NCBI GenBank assembly: GCA_023433305.1
Contig: JAEZCZ010000040.1
Location: forward strand, 1 to 60,276
Direction of reading: 5' to 3'
Length of the DNA stretch: 60,276 nucleotides
DNA from: Pseudomonadota bacterium
Lineage (GTDB): Bacteria; Pseudomonadota; Alphaproteobacteria; Sphingomonadales; Sphingomonadaceae
Shown one piece after another: positions 16,051 to 23,457 of the stretch. How positions within the stretch are numbered: the first letter of the stretch is position 1; the number at the start of each line of letters is the position of its first letter. A model generated the notes under the pieces. That model was not told where the DNA came from, searched no databases, and was given only the letters and a program-made list of their open reading frames with translations. Position numbers and translations under genes: made by a program.

Positions 16051-18285
16051 ATGGCGACGCCTCCCAGTTCGGATTCCGTGAACCAGGCTCATCGCGCGAC
16101 CCCGCGTTGGTGGCGGCGAAGCATGGTCGCTGCGCGGCGCGCGAATCTCTATCTCTGGCTGGAAATCGCGGCGGCGGTGGCGCTCACCGTCATGCTTGCG
16201 ACATCCTTCTTCGCCTTGACGGGCGCCTCAGACACCACCCGACTGGTGCCCTCCGCACAAGCCGCGGCGATGCTCGTCGGTACGCTTATTCCGGCAATGA
16301 CACTGGTCGTGCTGTTCGGGCGCCGCCTCGCGATCCGCCGCGCCGGCGGGACTACGGCACGTTTGCACGTGAACCTGGTGTTCTTCTTCTCTCTCGTTGC
16401 CGCGGTGCCGACCCTGCTGGTGGCGATCTTCGCCAGCATCCTTTTTCAGACAGGCGTAGCATTCTGGAATTCCGATAGCGCGCGCGGGCTCTTCGAGAAC
16501 GCCAACCAGCTCGCCCAAGGCTATTACGAGCAGAGCCAGGAAGACGTCCGGCTCGAAACCGCGGCGATGGTGGGGGACATTCGCGACTATCTCAGCCAGG
16601 GCTCGCTCACCGACCCGGCATTTGACGACGCTTACGCGCTCCAGGTCGTCTATCGGGATTTCAACGAAAGCGCGATCCTGCAGCAGCAGGCCGACGGTTC
16701 GATGCGAACCCTGGCGATCGTCGACCCCGAGGAGAGCAGTTCGGCCGAAGGGCAAGTCTCGGCCAATACCGTGAACCGGCTTCAGGCGGGCGAGGACATC
16801 GTCGTCCTCGCAACGGCGGAGCGCATCGAAGCGGTGGTCCCGATCGATCTCGCCGCGGGTGTTTACCTTTATGTCGCGCGCCGTTCGGACTTTAACGCTC
16901 TCAGCCAGTGGGAAAGCGCTCGCAGCGTGCTGCGCGAATACGAAGTCGTCACCGAGCGCGCACGCAAGCAGCAGTTGCTGTTCAACCTGGCTCTATTCGG
17001 GACCTCACTCACGCTCGTGGGCCTGGCCGTCTGGTTCGCGCTTCGGTTTGCGGACCGCCAGGTGAAGCCGCTCACGCAACTCGTCACCGCCGCCCGCGAA
17101 GTGGGGGCGGGCAATTACGCCCTCCGCGTTACCGGGCGAACCGGCCCCGACGAGATCGGCCTGCTCAACCGCGCGTTCAACCGCATGACCGAGCAGATCG
17201 AACGACAGACCGACGCACTGATCGGCGCCAATCGCCAGCTCGCGGAACGGCGCGCCTTTATGGAGGCCGTGCTGCAATCGAGCACGGCCGGGATCATTTC
17301 GGTCGACGGCGAAGGCCATGTTTCACTGATGAACAATTCCGCGCAGGAGCTATTGCTCGATCGCGCGGGACCGCCGCCGATCGGGCTCGAGCTCGCGCAA
17401 TTCGCGCCGCAGATCGCGGCATTGCTTCGCAGTGGGGCAAGCAGCGGGGTGGTGCAGTACAGCAAGGGCGGGGAACTCCAGACCTTGGCAGTCAAGATCG
17501 CGCCCGCCGCCGAAGGCCACGTGATTACGTTCGAGGACATAACGCGCCAACTGGTGGACCAGCGGCAGGCGGCATGGTCGGATGTCGCGCGGCGTATCGC
17601 GCACGAGATCAAGAACCCGCTGACTCCGATCCAACTTGCCACGGAGCGTCTCAAGCGGCGCTATCGCAAGCAGATTGTCGAAGATGCCGAGCTGTTCGAG
17701 GAGCTCACCGGAACGATCATCCGCCAAGTCGGCGATCTGAGAAAGATGGTGGACGAGTTCTCCTCATTCGCGCGCCTGCCCAAGCCGGTGTTCCGGAAGG
17801 AAGACGCTGTCGATCTCGTGCGCCAGGCCCTGTTCCTACAGGAAGTGGCGCATCCGGAGATCGATTACAGCTTCGGCTCGCCCGGCGATGTCCCGAGCAT
17901 CGAGTGCGACAGGCACCAGTTCGGCCAGGCCATGACCAACGTCCTGAAGAACGCCGCGGAGGCGATCGAATCCCGAAGGTCCAACGCCGAACCCGACTAC
18001 CGCGGCCGTATCGAGGTCGCCGTGGGTGCGGACGAGCGACACCTGACGGTTTGCGTCACCGACAATGGAGTGGGCCTGCCGCAAGGAAGCGAGCGGATCA
18101 TGGAGCCCTACGTGACTACTCGCGAAAAAGGCACGGGGCTCGGCCTCGCGATCGTCAAGAAGATCGTCGAAGAGCACGGCGGCGAGTTGAACATTGCCGC
18201 GGCAACCGAGGGCGGGACACGCGTGACATTGCGTTTTGCGCGCGATCCTTCGGCGATCCGTCCGCAGAGCGAGGCGGCCGAATGA
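16051..18285 (+). CDS. ntrY: Membrane sensor histidine kinase NtrY
   Basis: 744-aa sensor partner of NtrX. Several N-terminal membrane segments within residues ~30-110 enclose or flank a periplasmic/sensor region. Another helix at ~310-335 (LLFNLALFGTSLTLVGLAVW) is followed by HAMP (LVTAAREVGAGNYALRV), PAS (MEAVLQSSTAGIISVDGEG) and the kinase core. The phospho-His is in RIAHEIKNPLTPIQLATERL, with the N box LKNAAEAIE and G boxes DNGVGLP and GTGLGLAIVKKIVEEHGG. The ATG at 16051 is preferred to a TTG 11 codons earlier. NtrY kinases are linked to nitrogen, redox and envelope signalling in Alphaproteobacteria. Confidence 0.95.
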   Translation: MATPPSSDSVNQAHRATPRWWRRSMVAARRANLYLWLEIAAAVALTVMLATSFFALTGASDTTRLVPSAQAAAMLVGTLIPAMTLVVLFGRRLAIRRAGGTTARLHVNLVFFFSLVAAVPTLLVAIFASILFQTGVAFWNSDSARGLFENANQLAQGYYEQSQEDVRLETAAMVGDIRDYLSQGSLTDPAFDDAYALQVVYRDFNESAILQQQADGSMRTLAIVDPEESSSAEGQVSANTVNRLQAGEDIVVLATAERIEAVVPIDLAAGVYLYVARRSDFNALSQWESARSVLREYEVVTERARKQQLLFNLALFGTSLTLVGLAVWFALRFADRQVKPLTQLVTAAREVGAGNYALRVTGRTGPDEIGLLNRAFNRMTEQIERQTDALIGANRQLAERRAFMEAVLQSSTAGIISVDGEGHVSLMNNSAQELLLDRAGPPPIGLELAQFAPQIAALLRSGASSGVVQYSKGGELQTLAVKIAPAAEGHVITFEDITRQLVDQRQAAWSDVARRIAHEIKNPLTPIQLATERLKRRYRKQIVEDAELFEELTGTIIRQVGDLRKMVDEFSSFARLPKPVFRKEDAVDLVRQALFLQEVAHPEIDYSFGSPGDVPSIECDRHQFGQAMTNVLKNAAEAIESRRSNAEPDYRGRIEVAVGADERHLTVCVTDNGVGLPQGSERIMEPYVTTREKGTGLGLAIVKKIVEEHGGELNIAAATEGGTRVTLRFARDPSAIRPQSEAAE

Positions 18286-18319
18286 CCGGCAGAGATATCT
18301 TACCGATGGAGATCGATTG

Positions 18320-19705
18320 ATGGCGCTCGACATCCTCGTGGTGGACGACGAACAGGATATTCGCGAGCTCGTGGCCGGCGTGTTGGCGGACGAGGGGTAC
18401 GACTGCCGGACCGCCGGCGATAGCCAAACCGCGCTCCAATTGATCGACGAGCGGCGACCGAGCCTGGTCCTTCTGGACGTCTGGCTCCACGGCAGCCCGA
18501 TGGACGGGCTCGAAGTGCTCGATGCCATCAAGGTTCGCGAGCCTCAACTGCCGGTCATCATCTTCTCGGGCCACGGCAACATCGACACCGCCGTTTCGGC
18601 CGTCAGCCGCGGAGCCGTGGACTTCATCGAAAAGCCGTTCGAAGCCGACCGGCTACTGCTTCTCGTCGCGCGCGCCACCGAGACCGAGCGCTTGCGGCGG
18701 GAGAATGCACGACTTCGCGAAGGCAATTCGCTGGCGGAGGAGTTCACCGGCAACTCCGGCGCCATCAACCAGGTGCGCGCCACGCTGAAGCGCGTGGCCA
18801 ACACCGGCAGCCGCGTCCTCATCACGGGCCCGGCCGGCTCGGGCAAGGAAGTAGCCGCACGCCTCCTCCACGCCTGGAGCCCACGCGCCGACAAGGCGTT
18901 CGTGACCGTCAATTCGGCCCGCATCACGCCCGAACGGTTCGAGCAGGAGCTGTTCGGCGAGGAAGCGGACGGGAAGCTCGTCCGCGCCGGACTGCTCGAG
19001 ATGGCGGATGGCGGCACGCTGTATTTCGACGAAGTGGCCGACATGCCGCTCAGCACCCAGGCGCGCATCCTGCGGGTACTGACCGACCAGAGCTTCGCGC
19101 GTGCAGGCGGAAACCGCCAGATCGGCGTCGATGTCCGCGTCGTATCCTCGACATCGCGCGAACTGGAGAAGGAGATCGAGGAAAAGCGCTTCCGCGAGGA
19201 CTTGTTCTATCGGCTCAACGTCGTTCCCGTGAGCCTGCCTTCGCTCGCCGAGCGGCGGGACGACGTGCCCGCGCTGGCCGATCACTTCTTCACGCGCTAC
19301 GCGCGCGAGCAAGGCTTGAGCGCGCCCGAGGTCTCGCCGGAGGCCATGGCCGCGCTCCAGGCCTACGATTGGCCGGGCAATGTGCGCCAGTTGCGAAATG
19401 TGGTCGAACGTACCGTCATCCTTGCCCCACGCGATCGCATCGCCCGAATCGAACCGGACATGCTTCCACCAGAGATTACGGGCGGCTCGGCCGGCAACGG
19501 CGCTGGCATTTCCAGCCTCATGGGAGTGCCGCTCCGCGAGGCCCGGGAAAGCTTCGAACGGGAATACCTCCGTATCCAGATTCGGCGGTTCTCCGGCAAC
19601 ATCTCCAAGACGGCCGGGTTCATCGGAATGGAACGCTCCGCCCTGCATCGCAAATTGAAGCTCCTCGGCATGACCGAACGCACCGACGCGCTCGACAAGG
19701 ACTGA
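18320..19705 (+). CDS. ntrX: Response regulator NtrX, AAA+ domain without GAFTGA
   Basis: 461-aa NtrC-family regulator paired with NtrY. Receiver (LVVDDEQDIRELV; phospho-Asp in LVLLDVWLHGSPMDG), AAA+ domain with Walker A GPAGSGKEVAARLL and Walker B GGTLYFDEVADM, and a C-terminal Fis-type HTH (FSGNISKTAGFIGMERSALH). Where NtrC has GAFTGA this protein reads ELFGEEADGKLVRAGLLE, so the sigma-54 contact loop is missing. It therefore probably regulates sigma-70-type promoters or acts as a DNA-binding regulator without sigma-54. Starts 34 nt after ntrY. Confidence 0.94.
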   Translation: MALDILVVDDEQDIRELVAGVLADEGYDCRTAGDSQTALQLIDERRPSLVLLDVWLHGSPMDGLEVLDAIKVREPQLPVIIFSGHGNIDTAVSAVSRGAVDFIEKPFEADRLLLLVARATETERLRRENARLREGNSLAEEFTGNSGAINQVRATLKRVANTGSRVLITGPAGSGKEVAARLLHAWSPRADKAFVTVNSARITPERFEQELFGEEADGKLVRAGLLEMADGGTLYFDEVADMPLSTQARILRVLTDQSFARAGGNRQIGVDVRVVSSTSRELEKEIEEKRFREDLFYRLNVVPVSLPSLAERRDDVPALADHFFTRYAREQGLSAPEVSPEAMAALQAYDWPGNVRQLRNVVERTVILAPRDRIARIEPDMLPPEITGGSAGNGAGISSLMGVPLREARESFEREYLRIQIRRFSGNISKTAGFIGMERSALHRKLKLLGMTERTDALDKD

Positions 19706-19750
19706 GCCGGGAACTTCGGGCGGAACTTGGAATTTGCGCTAGGACAGGGT

Positions 19751-19769
19751 CGCGCCTAGATCAGGCGCG
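19751..19769. other. Perfect stem-loop between ntrX and hfq
   Basis: CGCGCCT-agatc-AGGCGCG: a 7-bp perfect GC-rich stem with a 5-nt loop, 45 nt after the ntrX stop. No T-run follows, so it is not a classical Rho-independent terminator. It may be a weak terminator/processing site for the ntr transcript or part of the hfq leader. Confidence 0.5.
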
Positions 19770-19783
19770 TGAACGTCGGCGTC

Positions 19784-19803
19784 CCCTCAGAGGAATTTGA
19801 GGG
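19784..19803 (+). other. Second stem-loop in the hfq leader
   Basis: CCCTCA-gaggaatt-TGAGGG: a 6-bp stem with an 8-nt loop, 52 nt before the hfq ATG and just upstream of a further GGTCCC/GGGCC-type pairing near 19815-19832. Together with the preceding hairpin it makes the 150-nt leader of hfq unusually structured for this compact genome. Confidence 0.4.
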
Positions 19804-19855
19804 CGCCAGAATGCGGTCCCTGTGGAAAGGGCCGCCAACAAAAGGAGTCAGTCAA

Positions 19856-20413
19856 ATGGCCAGGGGAACCCTCACATCGCGTCCGCGGCCGGCGCCGGAG
19901 CCCGCGCCAGCCCCCGTTTCGAACGGCAAACCGGCAAACCTGCAGGACCAGTTCCTCAACCACTTGCGGCGCGAGAAGACGCCTGTGACGATGTTCCTCG
20001 TCAAGGGTGTCAAGCTTCAGGGCATCGTGACTTGGTTCGACAACTTCTCGATCCTGCTGCGGCGCGACGGGCAATCGCAGCTCGTTTACAAGCACGCCAT
20101 CTCCACCATCATGCCGGGGATCCCCGTCGATGCCGCGCAGTTCGGCAATGCGGACGGCGGCAAGAAGCAGCGGCTGCTGCAGGACATCTTCCTGTCGCGG
20201 GTGCGTGACGCGGGCGTCCAGGTCACCATGTTCCTGGTCAACGGCGTGATGCTGCAGGGCCGGATCGCGTCGTACGACTTGTTCTGCATGCTGCTCGAGC
20301 GTGAAGGCTTCGTGCAGCTCGCCTACAAGCACGCCGTATCGACGATCCAGCCCGCCGCTCCCGTCGACCTGACCGCGGATCTGGGCGACGACCACGAAGG
20401 CGACGACGGCTGA
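19856..20413 (+). CDS. hfq: RNA chaperone Hfq with two tandem Sm domains
   Basis: 185-aa protein containing two complete Hfq Sm folds instead of one. Domain 1 (~28-88): NLQDQFLNHLRRE, MFLVKGVKLQG, FDNFSILL, YKHAIST, keeping Gln8, the RRE rim patch and Lys56-His57 of E. coli numbering. Domain 2 (~106-166): LLQDIFLSRVRDAG, MFLVNGVMLQG, YDLFCMLL, YKHAVST. Here the rim RRER becomes RDAG and Lys31 becomes Met. A Pro/Ala-rich N-terminal tail and a short acidic C-terminus flank the pair. A strong AAAGGAG site lies 9 nt before the ATG. Three such chains could form a pseudo-hexamer. hflX follows, as in other proteobacteria. Confidence 0.95.
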   Translation: MARGTLTSRPRPAPEPAPAPVSNGKPANLQDQFLNHLRREKTPVTMFLVKGVKLQGIVTWFDNFSILLRRDGQSQLVYKHAISTIMPGIPVDAAQFGNADGGKKQRLLQDIFLSRVRDAGVQVTMFLVNGVMLQGRIASYDLFCMLLEREGFVQLAYKHAVSTIQPAAPVDLTADLGDDHEGDDG

Positions 20414-21729
20414 CGTTCGACGACGACATCGAAGGCGGCGTCACGCGCGGCGCGCGGGCCCTGGTCATTTGCCCCGACGTCCGCGGCCAGCGCAGCGCCG
20501 AGGATCCCGAGGCGCGCCTCGAGGAGGCCAAGGGTCTCGCGCTTGCCATCGGGATCGTGGTGGCCGAGGCATCGATCGTTCCGGTGCGCACCGTTCGGCC
20601 CGGCACGCTGTTCGGGGAAGGCCAGATCGAGCGGATCGCGGCCGCCTGCGAGCAGGAACAGGCGGACCTCGTCATCGTCGATGGCTCGCTGTCCGCGATC
20701 CAGCAGCGTAACCTCGAAGAAAAACTCAAGCGCAAGGTCATCGACCGCACCGGGCTGATCCTCGAGATTTTCGGCGAGCGCGCCGCGACGGCCGAGGGGC
20801 GGCTTCAAGTCGAACTGGCGCATCTCGATTACCAGCAGAGCCGGCTCGTGCGGAGCTGGACGCACCTCGAACGTCAGCGCGGCGGTTTCGGGTTTCTCGG
20901 CGGTCCTGGCGAAACGCAGATCGAGGCCGACCGCCGCATGATCCGCGCCCGGATGGGCAAGCTGCGCCGCGAGCTCGAGCAGGTGCGCAAGACGCGCGGG
21001 CTGCATCGCGAACGGCGGGGAAGGGCTCCCTGGCCGGTCATCGCGCTGGTCGGCTATACCAACGCCGGCAAATCCACGCTGTTCAACCGCATGACCGGCG
21101 CCGAGGTCGTCGCCGAGGACATGCTGTTCGCCACGCTCGATCCGGCCATGCGGGCGGTACGATTGCCTGGCCTGGACAAGGTGATCCTGTCGGACACCGT
21201 TGGCTTCATCTCCGACCTCCCGACGCAGCTTGTCGCGGCGTTCCGCGCCACGCTCGAAGAGGTGACCGCCGCCGACCTGATCGTGCACGTGCGCGACATG
21301 GCGAATCCCGACAACGCGATGCAGAAGCGCCAGGTGATGGAGGTGCTCACGGACCTCGGCGTCCTCGACGGGGAAGGGGAGGAGGCGCGCATCCCGATCA
21401 TCGAGGCGTGGAACAAGCTGGACTTGCTCGATCCCCAGCAGCGCGACGAATTGGCAGCGGCCGCGGCGGGAAATCCCGAGATCGTGATGATTTCAGCGCA
21501 GACCGGCGAGGGGGTCGACGCGCTCGAGGCTGGAATCGCTTCGGTCCTGACGGAAGGGCACCGCCGCTATCGCTTCGAGCTGGGCCTCGAGGACGGGGCA
21601 GGGGCGGCGTGGCTGCACCAACATGGCGAGGTCCTCGGCCATTGGGTCGAGGGCGACCGGGCTTGGTATGAGGTACGCATGGCGCCCAGCGATGCCGAGC
21701 GCTTCGAGGCGCACCACGAGCGGACCTGA
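20410..21729 (+). CDS. hflX: Ribosome-associated GTPase HflX, probable CTG start
   Basis: GTPase that splits or rescues stalled 70S ribosomes. The G domain is clear: G1 GYTNAGKST, G3 DTVGFI, G4 NKLD; the family linker GGFGFLGGPGETQIEADRR precedes it. The N-terminal HflX domain (RALVICPDVRGQ through VRPGTLFGEGQIERI) is encoded upstream of the first GTG (20557), and there is no ATG, GTG or TTG in this frame between the stop at 20302 and 20557. The best start is CTG at 20410, which overlaps the hfq stop as CTGA and has AAGG nine bases upstream. From CTG the protein is 439 aa, a normal HflX length. Confidence 0.9.
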   Translation: MTFDDDIEGGVTRGARALVICPDVRGQRSAEDPEARLEEAKGLALAIGIVVAEASIVPVRTVRPGTLFGEGQIERIAAACEQEQADLVIVDGSLSAIQQRNLEEKLKRKVIDRTGLILEIFGERAATAEGRLQVELAHLDYQQSRLVRSWTHLERQRGGFGFLGGPGETQIEADRRMIRARMGKLRRELEQVRKTRGLHRERRGRAPWPVIALVGYTNAGKSTLFNRMTGAEVVAEDMLFATLDPAMRAVRLPGLDKVILSDTVGFISDLPTQLVAAFRATLEEVTAADLIVHVRDMANPDNAMQKRQVMEVLTDLGVLDGEGEEARIPIIEAWNKLDLLDPQQRDELAAAAAGNPEIVMISAQTGEGVDALEAGIASVLTEGHRRYRFELGLEDGAGAAWLHQHGEVLGHWVEGDRAWYEVRMAPSDAERFEAHHERT

Positions 21730-21735
21730 ACACGG

Positions 21736-22500
21736 GTGGACACGGGGTACGAAGCGAAGTTCGATTTTCCCGCGCGAGAGGGGAGCCCCGAACGGTCGTA
21801 CCTACTCGCAACCGTCCCGCGCTCGGGAAGCACTTACGTCAGCCACCTGCTCTGGCGAACCGGATGCCTGGGCGCTCCGCTCGAGTACCTGAACTTCGAA
21901 GCGACGGGCCCGTACGGCCACGCGAATGCCTCGCCGGCCGAGCAGCGAAGCCTGTGGGACGCCGCGCTACGCCGCCGAACCTCGCCCAACGGCGTGTTCG
22001 GGCTAAAGGGATTTCCGCCACAATTCGAAGCGCTTGCACAAGAGAACTCCGACCTTCTCGCAAGAGTGATGCGCCAGATGGTGCCGTCTCGCGCAGAAAG
22101 CCGCGTCATCCTGTTGCGCCGGCGGGACCGGACGGCTCACGCCATTTCCTATGCCCGCGCCATTATATCGGGCATCTGGCGCCAGGAGCAGGAAGGCAAC
22201 GCGAGGTTCGAGCCGGAGTACTCATCTGTCGCGGTCGAGCGCGCGGCCCGGCTGATCGAGGCGCAGGAGGCTGCCTGGCAGGCCATGATCGCCGACCTGA
22301 AGCTGGTCCCAATGGTTCTCTATTACGAGGATGTCGTGGCGGAACCGAACGCGGCGATTGGCCAAGTGGCGGAGTTCCTGGGGGTCGAGATCGACCCGGC
22401 CGCGGAAGTGAACATCCCGGTTATCCGGCGGCAGTCGCAAGAAGGTGCCCGGGCTTGGGCCGAACGGCACCACGGCGTCAGTCGACCGAGCTTTCCTTGA
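21736..22500 (+). CDS. Stf0-family sulfotransferase
   Basis: 254-aa PAPS-dependent sulfotransferase-like protein. The 5'-phosphosulfate-binding loop is near the N-terminus (LLATVPRSGSTYVSHLL, ~23-39). The 3'-phosphate-binding region is likely RVILLRRRDRTAHAISYARA (~117-136), and the late YYEDVVAEPNAAIGQVAEFLG motif matches the Stf0 family, which includes the mycobacterial trehalose 2-sulfotransferase. The acceptor here is unknown: a glycolipid or sugar is possible. GTG start 6 nt after hflX, so probably co-transcribed. Its 3' end overlaps convergent mazG by 23 nt. Confidence 0.85.
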   Translation: MDTGYEAKFDFPAREGSPERSYLLATVPRSGSTYVSHLLWRTGCLGAPLEYLNFEATGPYGHANASPAEQRSLWDAALRRRTSPNGVFGLKGFPPQFEALAQENSDLLARVMRQMVPSRAESRVILLRRRDRTAHAISYARAIISGIWRQEQEGNARFEPEYSSVAVERAARLIEAQEAAWQAMIADLKLVPMVLYYEDVVAEPNAAIGQVAEFLGVEIDPAAEVNIPVIRRQSQEGARAWAERHHGVSRPSFP

Positions 22501-23233
22501 CCCGCTGCCAAAGCGCTTCCTGCTGATCGAGCGAAAGCTCGGCAAACCGGCCATCCGCAAGCGCTTCCATCGCTCGATAGCGGCGCTCGAACTTGTCGTT
22601 GGCTGCACGGAGCGCATCTTCGGCCGACACGCCGTAAGCCCGAACCAGGTTGACCGCCGCGAACAGGAGATCGCCGGCTTCTTCCAACCGCTTGTCGGGC
22701 AAAGCTTCCGCCAGTTCATCGGCTTCCTCGAGCAGTTTCGACGTTGGCCCCGTGACGTCGGGCCAGTCGAAACCGTCGCGTGCAGCCCGCTTCTGCAACT
22801 TCTCGGCACGAAGCAGCGCGGGGAGCGCCCGAGCAACCCCGTCCATGGCGCTTGTTGCACCGTCGTGCGCGCGCTCGGCCGCCTTCAGCACTTCCCAGTG
22901 TCTTTCTGCCTCGGCCAGGTTCTCATCGCCGAAGACGTGCGGATGGCGGGATTCCATCTTGTCCGAGATCGTTCGAGCGACGTCCTCGAACGCGAAATGG
23001 CCGGCTTCCTCGGCCATCCGCGCGTGGAACACGACCTGAAGCAGCAGGTCTCCGAGTTCTCCGCGCAGTTCTTTCATGTCCTCGCGCGCGATGGCGTCGG
23101 CGACCTCGTATGCTTCCTCGATCGTGTACGGCGCGATCGTTTCGAACGTTTGCGCGACATCCCAATCGCAACCGCGGTGTGGGTCGCGAAGGCGGGCCAT
23201 GATCGAGAGGAGGCGGTTGAGTTGCTCGGACAT
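22478..23233 (-). CDS. mazG: Nucleoside triphosphate pyrophosphohydrolase MazG
   Basis: 251-aa all-alpha NTP pyrophosphatase that hydrolyses (d)NTPs to monophosphates and PPi, a house-cleaning function. Two MazG modules are visible. The first has CDWDVAQTFETIAPYTIEEAYEV (partly quoted) with EEAYE and the ELGDLLLQVVFHARMAEE metal-binding helix. The second has KLLEEADELAEAL and LEEAGDLLFAAVNL. Length is normal for the two-domain form. It lies 62 nt after the small membrane protein gene, with an AT-rich palindrome in the gap. Confidence 0.95.
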   Translation of the reverse strand: MSEQLNRLLSIMARLRDPHRGCDWDVAQTFETIAPYTIEEAYEVADAIAREDMKELRGELGDLLLQVVFHARMAEEAGHFAFEDVARTISDKMESRHPHVFGDENLAEAERHWEVLKAAERAHDGATSAMDGVARALPALLRAEKLQKRAARDGFDWPDVTGPTSKLLEEADELAEALPDKRLEEAGDLLFAAVNLVRAYGVSAEDALRAANDKFERRYRAMEALADGRFAELSLDQQEALWQRVKESSVD

Positions 23234-23242
23234 CTCAGGATG

Positions 23243-23256
23243 ATAATATATATTAT
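23243..23256. promoter_or_regulatory. AT-only palindrome upstream of mazG
   Basis: ATAATATATATTAT is a perfect 14-bp palindrome in an otherwise GC-rich genome, 10 nt upstream of the mazG ATG. It could be a -10-type promoter element for mazG, or an operator resembling metal-regulator boxes (GATAAT...ATTAT). The sequence alone does not decide. Confidence 0.35.
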
Positions 23257-23295
23257 GTTAAATTGCGAAGCGGCTCTGTGAGATGACGGGCGCGA

Positions 23296-23457
23296 TCACC
23301 CCACCGCCCCAAAAACCGCGGCGACGAGAAAGAAGATCGAGATCCAAGCCAACGCCATCACGACCGTTTGCTTCGCGCCGACCCGATGGGCGCGCAAGGC
23401 GCTCAACGCGAGGACGAGCCAGGCGACCAATGCAATGATGGACACCCAGGCGTTCAA
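23296..23457 (-). CDS. Small (53-aa) membrane protein, TTG start
   Basis: From a TTG that overlaps the upstream stop as TTGA, the frame encodes (M)NAWVSIIALVAWLVLAL, a basic loop (RAHRVGAKQ), then TVVMALAWISIFFLVAAVFG: two membrane helices joined by a positive turn. The coupling and hydrophobic pattern argue it is real. No function is known; similar tiny two-helix proteins occur in this position in Sphingomonadales as far as I recall, unverified. Confidence 0.65.
   Translation of the reverse strand: MNAWVSIIALVAWLVLALSALRAHRVGAKQTVVMALAWISIFFLVAAVFGAVG

Noticed and set aside
19725..19755. Sigma-54 (-24/-12) promoter before hfq
   Set aside because: The TTGG...TTGC-like bases have the wrong GG-to-GC spacing (about 8 instead of 10 nt between the doublets).
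20302..20560. Possible frameshift or 5' truncation of hflX because no standard start exists before 20557
   Set aside because: The frame is open through the whole HflX N-terminal domain and meets the hfq stop precisely as CTGA with a ribosome-binding site, so a CTG start explains it better than damage.
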